This document shows positions 24,440 to 36,159 of a stretch of 64,000 bases of DNA, in pieces. A program made the position numbers and the translations under genes. The DNA comes from Sinotaia quadrata. Its lineage: Eukaryota; Mollusca; Gastropoda; Architaenioglossa; Viviparidae. Position 1 is the first letter of the stretch. Each line of letters opens with the position of its first letter. Under the pieces are notes generated by a model. It was not told where the DNA came from, did no database searches, and was given only the letters and a program-made list of their open reading frames with translations. Location of the stretch: assembly GCA_028829895.1 (NCBI GenBank), contig CM054177.1, positions 41,139,564 to 41,203,563 of the forward strand, given 5' to 3'.

Positions 24440-24484
24440 CATCATCATCATAACAATTAAGTAGGTGGCATTGGCGTCACACAT
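23905..24484 (-). mobile_element. Interspersed repeat family, copy 1 of 3 (unclassified)
   Basis: Read on the minus strand, this copy matches the plus-strand copies at 43.06 kb and 59.27 kb over several hundred bases. Shared landmarks, in order: GATGCCAACGCCACCTA-like left edge, ATT/ATTA microsatellite, AATCTTAATT, CTTGGCGGATATT-like block, CTTCCACAATATTAAAGAC, GGAGAAGAYAAATCTGTC, CCACCTACTTTC, TAAGAAGGTYAATAA and ATCAAATATACAT. A similar peptide stretch is open in all three copies, but I would not call it coding. No terminal inverted repeats or target-site duplications were identified. It is probably a non-autonomous transposable element; the class is unknown. Confidence 0.8.
24388..24450. 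repeat. (ATTA)n(AAT)n(CAT)n compound microsatellite in copy 1
   Basis: TTAA/ATTA units, then about a dozen AAT units, then CAT units. Shorter ATT/ATTA tracts sit at the same place in the other two family copies, so the microsatellite was seeded by the element and expanded here. Confidence 0.95.
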
Positions 24485-24662
<178 letters not shown>

Positions 24663-25710
24663 ACGACTTCATCAGAAATATTTCGATTAATTTGTCAACT
24701 AGTAGACCACATCTTGTTGTGAAGATCCTCATATTCGTTCTTGAAAAAATAATTTTGTCAAGATCAGGTGAAAGACGATTGCTTAACGGAGTTAATGTCA
24801 CATTAACCTAGTCTTGGATGAGACTCGTTACTATAGGTAAAGAAATGCACAAACTTGCATGGGGATTTTTGGGTTTGATTTTCTTCAGAGAGTAGGAAAT
24901 GAGTCTTTCATCGGTAGACAAGCTTAAATGTCACAGGAAATTATGTCAGAATTTTAAGAGTTAGACGTTTGGTTATAAATGGGAATGTGCGGAAATTTGT
25001 TTGGAAGTGTGGGCCGAACAAGCGCTGTCAGGCGGCCACATTTAATTGTTGCGGAAAATAATACCAAAGAGTGGAAATACGAACATCGCCAGGTTGGACG
25101 ACATAAATATCTCATACATTATCCAGATTTCCAGACTTGTTTTCCGCTCGACGTCAGACAGGAGAGAGATGAGTTAGTTGCAATGAAATGTAGCCAGTGA
25201 ATTTGACTCCCGAAATCTGCCAAATTGTTATACAGTGTGATCGAACCTTTAGAGACGTTCGGTGATTATTGACTCAATTTGTTAATGGCGTTTTCACTTA
25301 AGGCGCCTTTAGACACCTTTGGTAGTTTTTGTATGGAGTTGTTTGAAAGTCAGCGGTTGTTTTCTACTGAGCAGACTGCAACCACTTTCCCTCTGCTCTA
25401 GCGAACTACTTTTAGATCCATTAAGTCCTAAAAGGCTGAGTTCGACAAGACATCATAATTTATCAAATGGCGTTCCCTGGTTAGGCATTCACGAGGGCTG
25501 AATCCACAAGCATCTGGGGAAAGTGTTCCTGTCAGGATTTACTACGAACCAGTCTTACTGCATCCGATTTTATTTTAGTTTTTGTTAAATGTTACTTTTA
25601 TTTTATTTTGCCCCTGCAGCGTTCATGGTTTGTTGTAATTTAAGCAGACATAAACATTTGCAAGAAGCCTTTCGTTAGTGATTGTCTTCCGTGCGTACAT
25701 GTAGTAGGCC
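24663..25710. other. Non-coding stretch, one unrecognised 73-codon frame
   Basis: A plus-strand frame (24979-25197) has an unusually polar, non-repetitive composition (HLIVAENNTKEWKYEH) but no family I recognise and no clear splice sites. I note it without calling a gene. The remainder holds nothing I can support. Confidence 0.3.
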
Positions 25711-25711
25711 A

Positions 25712-25741
<30 letters not shown>
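25711..25741. repeat. (GT)n microsatellite
   Basis: About 15 GT units. Confidence 0.97.
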
Positions 25742-25742
<1 letters not shown>

Positions 25743-25759
25743 TGTTAGTATATATGAAT

Positions 25760-26309
25760 CAGGTTCGTGACAAAGTTCAAAGATCAGTGCTTGTTATGTA
25801 GGTAACGCAGGTGGAACAATGATCTGGAGGTGACAAAGATCCCATGCACACGTGCTTCAAGTGCGAGAAAAAAATCACGTGACAGAAAGCAGTGAAAGCA
25901 TATATTACATATCAGTACGTATCGCGCACGTAACGAGCTCACTGTATTCCTGGGTGACAGAAAACAGTGACTGTGCATCTAAAGTGACTGTGCCATTGCA
26001 CATCTCGTATGTGACAAGGTCACTGCATTCCTAGTAGGTGATAATATATCCGTGCTTAGAGAGTGAGAAAGAACTGTGCGCGAGTTTTCCTCGAGAAAAG
26101 AAAATCAGTCTACGAGTACCTATCGTGACAAAAATCAGTGCTTGTGTGTCACGAGTCAGTGAAATTAGACGTGTTGGAAAGTAACAAGGAATCGTGTGGT
26201 ATCTACGCAGTGAAAAAGTTCAGTGTATGAGACTAGTACGTGGCAATGGTCAGTTTCTATGAATCAAGATGGCAATATATGTATTATAGGTGACAAAGGA
26301 CAATGATCG

Positions 26310-26356
<47 letters not shown>

Positions 26357-26500
26357 GCAGGTGACAATGACTGTAGTATATATTTGTTGTATTGACTAAA
26401 TCATGTCATTTAAGTGACTGAAAAATCACTAAATTAACTTATGACAACGGTCAATGATGTGTACCGCAGATGACAAAGAACAAAAATACGAGCGTCATTG
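25760..26500. repeat. Degenerate tandem repeat around a GTGACA/CAGTG motif
   Basis: Blocks resembling GTGACAAAGATCAGTG recur roughly every 40-60 bp (for example near 25767, 25831, 25878, 25953, 26126 and 26440). They are too diverged to define a unit by eye, so this is a probable old minisatellite. Confidence 0.5.
26311..26355. repeat. (GT)n microsatellite
   Basis: About 22 GT units ending at GTCGCAGG. Confidence 0.97.
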
Positions 26501-28150
26501 GTGGGGCACACTTGAGCTAATAAAAATCATGCGTTCATAAAAGGGCAGTTTGATACATCATACCAAATGTTAAGAACCATATTTATTTTTTAATATTTTG
26601 GATTATGATGATTTTAAAATAAAATCTAGCTATGCTTTATGTGTACATGTTTGTAGGTCGAACGCACGACCGACATTTGAATATGTTGCAGCGATTCATC
26701 TGCCATTAAACAGTCTAAAAATAACTTGTTGAATCACACGAGGCAAGAAACCATTGATGGTCTGGGTAATGGATAACGTAAAGTCCTATCATCTCAGTTT
26801 CGTTGACTACCTACAAATGAAGCCGGACGCAAGTGTGAAAGCAACCTAGCTGCAGTCGTTCGTGAAGAGTATTCGCCACCGCTGGGGCCAAGGCGAACTT
26901 TGACTGACTGTATGCAAAAACAGTGACTTGCGTTAATCTGAGCTCGGCTTAGGAAGATTCATCTCCACGTCACGTGTCATTCTACGCGACAGTTTTCGTC
27001 GTACGAAGTCTGCAACTCCAGGATAACCGCAATTGCGAGTAATTCCCCTTGAAAGAAGAATACTGTTGACAACAGGCGGCGGAGAGGTTGAGGTGGGCGG
27101 TGTTTCAAAGGTCTTTCCTTTACTACGTCACAAGTATTGCGTCAGTTGTCCGACGTACAAAACTTCTCGTGCAAGTGAGCATCTAGGTCGAGATCAAAGG
27201 AAAATGCTTCTGTTGCTGCGCGTAGTTTGCAATGTTTTTGCATTTGTTCTCAGGTTATTGACCCTACCTCGTCAAGTCGGTTTGCGTCAAGATGTTGGTA
27301 AAATGATTAGAGCAGTTTTGTTTGTTTGTTTGTTTGTTTGTTTTTGTGAATGCTGATTTAGAACAGATTTAGTACAAATGCACCTCTTGAGTGTATTTGG
27401 CTTGAACATTTGTTTGTTTATTTGCTTCAGTTTTCTTTGATTATTTTTCTTTATTATTTAATTTCTTTTTGCTAGTAATTTTCGTCTGTTTATTTTTGCT
27501 TCATTATTTGTTTGTTTTCTGTGTTTGTTGTAGCAACACTTTGGACGTGTATACGAAATATCTATATAGTGGTCGGTTCTTTCCAGAAGAAACGATGTTG
27601 CTTGGATTCTAAAGCTCTGGTTCCGTATTTTGTAAATACATCTTATTTATTTATTTATGCAATGTTTCAAATATTGATCTATAGATCTATAAGACTGAAT
27701 GACAGGAATAAAATCGTGCAGATCACTAAGACTCGAAAAGCGAAAAACGGATGTCTTTAATATGATATAACTCAATTTTGTTATTTTAACAGCAATGCTG
27801 CACATGGCATTTATGGCTTCGTTCTAGGGAGGTTTCGCGTTGAGGATGTATTTAATGTAAGTTCATTGATAAACCACAACACCTGTCAAGAAACACTCTC
27901 TCTCTCCCCCTCTCTTTCTTTCTCTCTAGGCTAAGGATGTCATGCCAAGTTAGAAAACAGTTCACGTGTTGACCTATATTGAAGTCTGAAACAGTCTGAT
28001 ATATACATCGACGTATTAAGTAAAAGTTGTGCACACACTCTCAAAACTCGTTGGCGATTAGGCATGGTTCGAACTGAGAACGTGCAGGCTTTCAAACGCA
28101 CAAGAAACTGTTTCTCATCCAAAGCAGAATCTGGGACTGTTTCGAAATGC
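26501..28150. other. Non-coding stretch, GC-richer in the middle, with a (TTTG)n run
   Basis: Sequence from about 26800 to 27300 is CpG-richer than its flanks, but I find no domain in its open frames (the longest is 107 codons at 27033-27356 without an ATG start). A (TTTG)7 microsatellite lies at about 27316-27345. A short CT tract lies near 27897-27930. A promoter or 5' exon in the CpG-richer part is possible but unsupported. Confidence 0.35.
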
Positions 28151-28157
28151 CCAGCAC

Positions 28158-28307
28158 ACGCATAATACACGTACACAAATACACGCACATAGATAATACA
28201 CGTACACAAATACATGCACACACATAATACATGTACACAAATACACGCACACAGATAATACACGTACACAAATAAACGCACACAGATAATACACGTACAC
28301 AAATACG
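28158..28307. repeat. Minisatellite, 31 bp unit, about 5 copies
   Basis: TAATACACGTACACAAATAC begins at 28163, 28194, 28225 and 28256, followed by ACGCACACAGA. Cys/Val-rich frames on the minus strand are artefacts. Confidence 0.97.
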
Positions 28308-29143
28308 CGCGCTGAACTATTCTTCTAGAGCGTTGTAGCATTCCGACCTTGGCTTTTGGGTGGTTGATTGTTGTCAATGCAGGCCGTATTCATTATTTCT
28401 TTTTTGCAATACCAGCTACAATCTTTCAGAAATAAAAGTGTGCAAGCAATGAAATGTTGACTGTTTCTGCTTCACAGTCCTTCGATCTATCATTGTTTCT
28501 GTAAAAGACTTATCCAGACTATAGCATTTAAGTCTTTGTTAATAAAACTATTTAATATACAAATGCATTATATATATAATGATTTTCAGGTATATTTGCG
28601 ACTACATATAAACATAAACAATGGAATACATTCTTTCAAAATTATTTACTTATTCAGTCAGGTAATCTGATTTCATTTGTTATTTTGAGAATAGTACAGT
28701 ACGAAAGACACGTTATTTTGCCTTCGTTAAAACTATTTATGAAGGCAGAAAATCAGCAGCACATCCAAACTTTATATGTGGGCGCACGTGTGTATGTGTA
28801 TGTGAGTGTGTGAGGGGGGGTGAGGAGGGAATGAGAACGGTAACTAAAGTGTTCTTAGCGCTAAGTGATGTCAGAAGGGAAACTTAATGGCGGAGCGTCT
28901 CGTTTTGATTTCTGGAGGTAACTCGCCATGCATGGTTGACCTTGCGAGGTCTTCGAGTTCTTTTGGGGATGGCGTGACAGTGCTACGTGTTACTCCTGAT
29001 TAGGTGGTCACAACAGAGCATTCCTTTCCTGTATAATAACATTATTATAATGGGTCGAACCCACGATTTAAACAATGGTGAAGCTTCTCCTTGTTAGGAT
29101 AGGTGTTTTCATTGATCCACTTCTATTTGTCTGTTGATACCTC
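28308..29143. other. Non-coding stretch with a weak tRNA-like segment
   Basis: Around 28993-29065 there is a TAGGTGGTCACAACAGAGCA block and, about 45 bp later, GGGTCGAACCCACGA. These resemble a tRNA D arm and T arm. The T loop is one base short and I cannot fold the intervening part, so this is at most a decayed tRNA-derived SINE head. Nothing else recognised. Confidence 0.25.
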
Positions 29144-29450
29144 TTCTAGCTAGCTTTGGTAGTGTGACCTTGGAACGTTAGTACCTGTTCTAGCTAGCTT
29201 TTGTAGTGTGACCTTGGAAAATTAGTATATGTTCTAACTAGCTTTGGTAGTGTGACCTTGGAAAGTTAATACCTATTCTAGTTAGCTTTGGTAGTGTGAC
29301 CTTGGAAAGTTATTACCTGTTCTAGCTAGCTTTGGTAATGTGACCTTGAAAATTTAGTACATGCTCTAACTAGCTTTGGTAGTGTCACCTTGGAAAGTTA
29401 GTACCTGTTCTAGCTTGCTATGGTAGTGTGACCTTGGAAAGATGGGTATA
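29144..29450. repeat. Minisatellite, 44 bp unit, 7 copies
   Basis: TTCTAGCTAGCTTTGGTAGT begins every 44 bp from 29144 and is followed by GTGACCTTGGAAAGTTAGTA. Copies differ by point changes only. Confidence 0.98.
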
Positions 29451-29930
29451 AATAGGGTGCAAAGCCAACCAAGACTGAAAATATCGTGAAGATAGAAAGT
29501 CTAATGCGGCTACTGGGTGGGGGGATATAGCAAAACAAAATGACCGCTACTGACCAATTTTCTGTTGCTTGAAGTCTCTTAATCCTGCGTTTGGGGAGTT
29601 GTGACAGATAGCACTTAGAGAAAAGTGCACACAATCGTCTCTGCTGGTTCCCGCATGCAAGCGCCAGGCCTGCATCATTTAGCTACCATTGTCAAGACCT
29701 GGAGCAAGAAAACATGGCTACCTACTAATTGCAATGTGTGATCTTCATCTGTGAGCAAAACAAGCAGTGAAATCGAAAGAAAAGTCCCTTCAGGCACTGA
29801 GTAATGGATAGATCTGTGTGTTCAATAGCTGGAATGGGCGGTTTAGGAGAACGCATCTGACCTTCATTGAATCAAGAGGAGGAGCAACAGATTCACTCAT
29901 AAGTTCAACAATAATGCTGGATGCACACCA
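29451..29930. other. Non-coding stretch, nothing recognised
   Basis: No supported gene. A 74-codon minus-strand frame (29410-29634) overlaps the preceding array. Confidence 0.45.
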
Positions 29931-30157
29931 ACGTGATCTGGTAGAGTACAGTAACGTGATCTGGTAGAGTACAGTAACGTGATATGGTAGAGTACAGTAA
30001 CGTGATATGGTAGAGTATAGTAACGTGATATGGTAGAGTACAGTAACGTGATCTGGTAGAGTACAGTAACGTGATCTGGTAGAGTACAGTAACGTGATAT
30101 GGTAGAGTATAGTAACGTGATATGGTAGAGTACAGTAACGTGATCTGGTAGAGTATA
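29931..30157. repeat. Minisatellite, 23 bp unit, about 10 copies
   Basis: TAACGTGATMTGGTAGAGTA plus CAG repeats at 23 bp. Two unit types (GATCTGG and GATATGG) are arranged in a repeated order, which suggests block duplication of several units at once. Confidence 0.98.
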
Positions 30158-31237
30158 GTAGTCACTGTAGTCTGAAGTGAATAGAAGATTATGAAACTAA
30201 AAAATGGTGCAAACCTCTCTGCAAAGGCAAATTGACGACAGTGCTAAGTTTCAGGCAATATTCATCTCTAAACTCCTTTCTCTCCAACAAACATTCCAAA
30301 TTTACAAACCCTGCAATAATATTCATTAGCTTGATACACAATCAGCATAAGAAATATAGCATTGATCAAAATTCACATGTATATTGTACAACGTAATCAA
30401 ATTTGTGAACATAAAAATGATGGTTCAATTACAAAAGCATTCTGCAATTCAAATCATAGACCAATAGCAAATGTGTACACAATATTTCGTATCATCAGTC
30501 AGTTACCTTACCATAGGCTAATGATCGCCTTTATGACTTTACTTCAGTAAGGTCAACGTCAAAGTGATTAAAATATAGAACAACTTCAACAAAGCAACTT
30601 TTGGTCCATCCCCATTGGATGAAATTAGTATGAACAAGTGTGAGCCTATTAGTCAGAAAACTACTCATCTGCTTGGAACTGGTTTGGATTGCACCAGCAA
30701 GTTCTAGCATATTCTTTATCTGAGTTGTTTACTCCAACTCAGGCACTTACAAAAAAACATCATCATAAGCAGTGCCATAGGTCAGGTCACGTTAACATTG
30801 GCAACAAATACATAATTATTAAGTTTACAAATAGGGATACACAAATTTACTCTGCTACAGTGTGTTCAAAAGAAACCCATTGATAACTTGGTATGAAACA
30901 TACGAAATATAAATAGACAGTACAAATATTTGAGTGAAGCAGTTGCTTGCATTGATGTCTTTTATATTTTGCATTTTATTAACGTAACCAACTATTCATT
31001 GTCAAGACTTATAACAATTGTATGATGAATGAAAGTGCTATACTGTATTTTATATAATAGTTATTCGCACATTTGTGATTTGCTTTGACTAGTAATAATT
31101 TTAAAGGCAAAACCACTACCACAGTGGTATAGCATAGAGATACTGACTGTAACTATTTTAATATCCTTGGATTTAAGGTGTTACCATTAACGTTAAAAGC
31201 AAATGTGTAAAGTTAAACCTAAGTGGTATTACCCACG
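30158..31237. other. AT-rich stretch upstream of the gag pseudogene
   Basis: No open frame is supported. In an intact Ty3/Gypsy element the 5' long terminal repeat and primer-binding site would lie here, but I find no TG..CA-bounded sequence repeated downstream of gag and no clear tRNA-complementary site. Confidence 0.4.
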
Positions 31238-32150
31238 ATGGCATTGCGAACCCAGTTTAAATTGTTTGGAGAAGAATTAGGCTTAAAAGGGGCCGACCTT
31301 GCGTTCATTAGGGAGAGAGAAGAAGAGACTAGAGAGAGAGGAGGAAAGAAAAAAGAAAAAAACTGTGCATGAGAGAAATGAAAGCACATGGGAAAGAGAA
31401 GAAAGACGGACTTGACAGAGAAAGGAAAAAGAAACAGAGAGAGCTGGAATTTGAAAATCAAGCAAATCAAGCTTGAGAAATCATCAGCAGCCAATGGGTC
31501 AGCTAGAAACATACTACATAACATCTCTCCTGCATTAGTCACGTGTAGTAGTACCAGTACTGATAGCGTAACATCACTCCTGCATTAGTCACGTGTAGCA
31601 GTACCAGTACTGATAGCGTACCACAAATATGCCCGTTCTGCATGGAGCCATACAACTTGAAGGAGACTGACAGACAATTACCTCGCTCGGTTTGAAAGGT
31701 AGTGCAAGGATTATGATTTACCTGCTAAGGATAGGGAAAGAGCATTAGCAGTAAATCTGAGGGGCAAAGCACCATGTCATGCAGCTGATGAAAGTCCGAG
31801 CTCACGACTATCACATTTTCAAATGAACTTTTTAAAAGTATTTCCAACTGACACCATATGTGTACTTAAAAATTCTGCACCTCACAGAATGACAAAATGA
31901 AACATATGGACATATGTAGCTTGGATAGAAGATTTTTCAGAGAAATAGGCAAAGTTATCAGGAACCAACTAGACTGCAGAAGGCATACTTAAGAAATTCA
32001 TGGTTGAACAGTTGAAAGACATGTACTCCAGAATTACACACATCTGAATTAAGGAGCAAGATTGACCTTTACAAGTTAGCTTCCATTGCTGACCGGTACA
32101 CAACAGCTCACAATCTGGTAGCAGGCCAGCTACATGCTGAAACAAAGCCA
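31238..32150 (+). pseudogene. Ty3/Gypsy-type Gag polyprotein remnant (retrotransposon)
   Basis: Gag forms the virus-like particle of LTR retrotransposons. The first ATG, at 31238, opens a segment with LGLKGADLAFI and a charged REREEETRERE stretch typical of the N-terminal helices of invertebrate Gypsy Gag. After a frame change the capsid-like core reads NYLARFER, then KDYDLPAKDRERALAVNLRG (31673-31780). Later come YVAWIEDFSEK (31913), ILKKFMVEQLKDMYS (about 31985), and DLYKLASIADRY with TTAHNL (32064-32115). Segments lie in different frames and contain in-frame stops, for example TAG at 31700 and TGA at 31898 and 32151. A 50 bp tandem duplication further breaks it. No protease, reverse transcriptase or clean zinc knuckle follows, so it is a truncated, decayed copy. 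Confidence 0.85.
31519..31619. repeat. 50 bp tandem duplication inside the gag pseudogene
   Basis: TAACATCWCTCCTGCATTAG followed by TCACGTGTAG and ACCAGTACTGATAGCG occurs at 31519 and 31569. The two copies differ at only two or three bases, so the duplication is recent relative to the decay of the gag frame. Confidence 0.97.
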
Positions 32151-33160
32151 TGACAAGAGGCCCCACTGAATAATCCCCCCCCCCCCCTTGGCAACTCAGG
32201 ACATCATCCACCTCCTGCACACAATGAACACACAGTCCTCTTTATCCTACAAAGAACCATAACATTCCTGATAATGTGATGTACTGTACAAACTCTTGGA
32301 CTCATATGTTGACTTTGATGAGTACTGAACCATGAGGCAACACCAGAGCAGAACAATCCACAGGCCATAGACCGGTTCAACAGAACCATGCTAATGCCAT
32401 TCACCAGGACCCTAGATGACACGTCAGGTGATTCTAAGTCATGTAATCATAAAGTCTACAACCACTCAGCTACAGTAAAGATTCAATCAATTCAATCAAA
32501 CGTGAATCAAAGTATTTTTAGAGTTCACTCAGAAACATTCAATATTTTCTTATAAATTCATTATAGTTCACTCATATGAATGAACCAAATAACTACTACA
32601 GTGTCCTATGGACATTCTCTTACAATACTACATGGATGTGATTATGAACTATAACATTTATAAACTCTAATTTAACTGTTGACCTATTCGCTATAAGTAA
32701 TTAATCATTTTATGTTCTTTCATGTTGAATACATTTATTGTTGATACACCTTGTTAGCGTGACTCACATATTATATATTGTAGTCTATCACCTGTATTTA
32801 ATTACTATCCTGCTGTATGTACCGGGGGGGGGGGGGGGGCTCGAGCTGTCTTCTAGAACTGTCACTCTTCTATTCAGCATTATATATCTTTCATCTTTCT
32901 AACATTTGTGGTCAGCCAGGTGTGTTTGAGGGGATTAGCCTAAGGTTAGAGTGGCCCAGGGTGGTGGAGAATTAACATCTTGCCCATCTCCCAGCAAAAC
33001 GTCACAAGCATGAAACATGCTTCCAAAAAGTCAAAACAATAAAGGAAAGTCACGTGGACTTTACATCATGCATCATTTTCTCTCTCTTATTGCTCTTTTG
33101 ATGATTTATTTTCCAGATCTCGCAGCATTAAACAAAATCGAGCGTATTGCAAATCAGTGA
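32151..33160. other. Downstream flank of gag; C-run and G16 run
   Basis: A C-run lies at about 32176-32187 and a G16 run at 32824-32839. The G-run is reminiscent of a polypurine tract but has no long terminal repeat that I can match after it. Sequence at 32240-32300 could be the decayed nucleocapsid region (an MYC..HM pattern), but the spacing does not fit a zinc knuckle. Confidence 0.35.
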
Positions 33161-33298
33161 ACTGAAAAGTTAGAATATACATTTATAATGAAGTCGAAAA
33201 ATATGAGAATAAGTTAGACTAAATAAATAACTGAGAAGTTAGAATATACAATTATAATGAAGTCGAAAAATATGAGAATAAGATAGACTAAATAAATA
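33161..33298. repeat. Tandem duplication, 69 bp unit, 2 copies
   Basis: CTGARAAGTTAGAATATACA begins at 33162 and 33231. Both copies contain TATAATGAAGTCGAAAAATA and GAATAAGWTAGACTAAATAA. Confidence 0.97.
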
Positions 33299-33400
33299 GT
33301 TGGGTTTTTTGTTTAATATTTTATGACAGTGTTGCGTAAGTTTGATTAAACATCTAGTGAATGGTTTCTGTCCTAAAGTCAAGGGAAACCGATCAAAGTG

Positions 33401-33562
33401 CGTTAACAAAACTCTTTAGATATTGGATCTCAAGTAATGTCTACTTCCTTTCCACTCGTTAACAAAACTCTTTAGATATTGGATCTCAAGTAATGTCTAC
33501 TTCCTTTCCACTCGTTAACAAAACTCTTTAGATATTGGATCTCAAGTAATGTCTACTTCCTT
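33401..33562. repeat. Minisatellite, 56 bp unit, 3 copies
   Basis: CGTTAACAAAACTCTTTAGA begins at 33401, 33457 and 33513, followed by TATTGGATCTCAAGTAATG. The copies are essentially identical. Confidence 0.98.
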
Positions 33563-35335
33563 TCTAATTTTTAGCAGATAAAAATTTGAGAAGTCTGTTG
33601 ACTGTTAGTATGTGTATGTGAGTGTGTGCGTGTGAAATGTGGCTGATATGTGTGTGCGTGTGTTTCTCTGTAAATGCAAATGTGTATTAGAGAGAGGGGG
33701 GGGAAGAGATATATCAGCAACAGAACATTTTCTTTTCATGCTCTCTCTGTAATAACTATCTTACAGTCTTTCGTCAATACTTAATATCTAGACAAAATAA
33801 TCAGACTGATGGTATGTATGACTATTCCACTTTGTTATAATTATGTTATTGGTACTGTATTATAATATCACTTATCCAACTGTATCATTGTATGTAATGG
33901 GTGCAAGTAATTAATGCATTATTCCTTGTTGTCCAGATATAGTTTATACCCCCAAAATTTGTTTCGCAGTTCTTAGTTAATCGTATAATCAGTTCAAAAT
34001 CGCAATGCACGGGTAGACACGACTAAACTGAGCATAGTGAGCACACTCACGTTTTGCTAAGTTGTCTTCCCTTGAATGTAATCACATTGTTCTGGCAGGT
34101 TAGTTCCGCCTTTGGTCAGACAAGGGCTTCGTTGTTCAAAATTAAGATAGGAGAACAATGAGAGCTCTAAAGGAAGCGTTGGAATGATGTGGAGACACAT
34201 TTTATTATTCGTTTTATATTTTGCGCTGAAATCAAATTATGTAATGAACTGCTGTTATTTTGTAAATATTTTCTTTCAGTCATAACAATACTGGATTCAT
34301 AATGACATAACTTTAATAATGTGAATAATTTTAACAACTACCGAGTGCGAAACTGTAACAACGTCATGGCATGTCGGCGTAATAGTAAGAGCGTTTATAG
34401 AACCTACATTTCTGATAAATGTCAACAACAGAAGGAAATGACAAATGGGTGTTAGTACTAAGGGATTTAATTCCTCATACTACTTCTTGTTTTGCGGTTC
34501 AGTTTGATGGATTACATTAACCTCTGTCTGGAAAGTTTTCTCCAATGATTGTGATAAAGATGATGATTGATATACAGACTAAAAGTGAGTTATTCCAATT
34601 TGACATTATCCTTCTTGAATTCCAGGGTACATGTACGTGTCTGCGTGAATGTGTATGTGTGTGCTCGTGAGTGTGTATACGTACGTGTATATATATATAT
34701 ACATGTTTGTGCATGATGCATTGTATTATTTGTATGGAATTACGAACAGAAAAGAGCCGGGGGTGGATCTGTTGACACCAGATTGTTGTGTATATTGTGA
34801 CCTACTGTATTGCACTGTGCCAAATTTACACACATCCTACTTCAGAAAAATTGAAGCTAGTTGAGAGATTTAAAGGGTAAAAGTGAGAGAGACAGAAGGA
34901 AAGACTGAAGGAAAGGCCGACTAGTAAAATTTGAACAGTTCAAAATGAACGGTATATATATTATTGCGTCTTGTATTGTATGACACTTCTAATACTGAAC
35001 ACCTGTGCAGGTTTGAAATACATTTTCCTGTGCACCAGGGTGAGTAGATAGATAATAGAGGATAGATAAGGGATAATAGAGGATAGATAATGGATAAGAA
35101 AGTATAGTCGTGCATGTCGTATGCGAAAAACTCTTACAGTTAAAAGTATTAAGTCAACTTTGATAACCTAGAAGTCACATTTTGATGACCAGTAAGTCAC
35201 GCGTGCAAACAATAATATTCATCACACCGGATACATTATTGTGACGTATATAGCTTTCTTGAATAATGTAGCGAAACCGAACTCACTAGAAAGAAAACAA
35301 TGTCATCGCATTACTCACAGATATAGAGTATGCTG

Positions 35336-35339
<4 letters not shown>
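33563..35339. other. Non-coding stretch, nothing recognised
   Basis: AT-rich sequence with short GT-rich patches (33600-33665 and 34640-34690), a (TA)n near 34688-34701 and GATAGATAA/GATAGAGGATA repeats near 35045-35095. No supported gene. Confidence 0.5.

Positions 35340-35412
<73 letters not shown>
35340..35412. repeat. (AG)n microsatellite
   Basis: A perfect run of about 36 AG units. Confidence 0.99.
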
Positions 35413-35414
<2 letters not shown>

Positions 35415-35763
35415 TAAGTTCATGTAACTTTGAAATGCTTTGTTCATTTCATCCTAGTGACTATATGATTCCGTCGATCCGTTATCCCGCTCTAGGTACT
35501 TCGTCCAGTATTGTCGTGTCAGTCAGTCATTAATTAGTTAATGTACCGTATTGATAGTACATTTTACATTGGTATGTGTCGAACACAGAATGAATATCTA
35601 ATACCAAAAGAAGATATTATTGCCTTTTCTCTTCATTTGAAATCAACCACATTTTATTCTGGACCAATAGAACCACTGCCCAGATTTTAATTGTTAAATT
35701 TAAATTTCAGATGTTGCCTCTCTTCTACTGATCCGTTTAACAATTTCAGTGTACGAATGGCAT

Positions 35764-35815
35764 AGCGTGCAACTTAAAGGCAATAAACAGCGTGCAACTT
35801 AAAGGCAATAAACAG
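35764..35815. repeat. Tandem duplication, 25 bp unit, 2 copies
   Basis: AGCGTGCAACTTAAAGGCAA followed by TAAAC is repeated twice without change. Confidence 0.95.
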
Positions 35816-36058
35816 CGTAACTGAAAAGCCTGTAGCACGTTTCAGAAAAAAAAGAAGAAAAAGTTGTTTTATTAAAGGAGAGGGTTTGGAAACTATTGAG
35901 TTTCAGTCAGGTTTTCCACTTACAAGACGGTCAGTTGGAGAACCGTCACACACGCCTTGACTAACGCACTGCCAACCTCCCTCCCCCCATCCCTTACCTC
36001 TTCCGTCCCACCCTGCAGTGGGCACAGCGGATGCCTCCTAGTTGCAGCCGCCAGTGCT

Positions 36059-36156
36059 ATGAAAGCGTTGCGAGCAAGGAGGCTGGCCGTATTTCTGTTC
36101 TACCATTTTCTTCCGTTTGCCAAGGCTCTGTCAGCATTGAACCTCTTTGTCTGTGC
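36059..36156 (+). CDS. Speculative first coding exon with signal-peptide-like N-terminus
   Basis: An ATG at 36059 opens a short frame whose product begins with a basic n-region (MKALRARR) and a hydrophobic core (LAVFLFYHFLPFA), and then reads KALSA, an AXA-type cleavage context. The last coding bases abut GTGAGT at 36157, a consensus splice donor. The surrounding 36000-36200 sequence is GC-richer than its flanks. If real, the protein would be secreted or membrane-anchored. The frame ends in a stop just past the donor. No downstream exon was identified, so it may be chance. Confidence 0.15.
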
Positions 36157-36159
36157 GTG

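Noticed and set aside
29905..30165. 86-codon minus-strand Tyr/Thr/Leu-rich frame
   Set aside because: Product of the 23 bp array; repeats in register with it.
32240..32300. Zinc knuckle of the Gag nucleocapsid
   Set aside because: A Cys and a His occur near MYC..HM, but spacing is wrong by one residue and two of the four ligands are missing.
30158..33160. Complete LTR retrotransposon around the gag remnant
   Set aside because: No direct long terminal repeats, primer-binding site, protease, reverse transcriptase or integrase could be found flanking gag.
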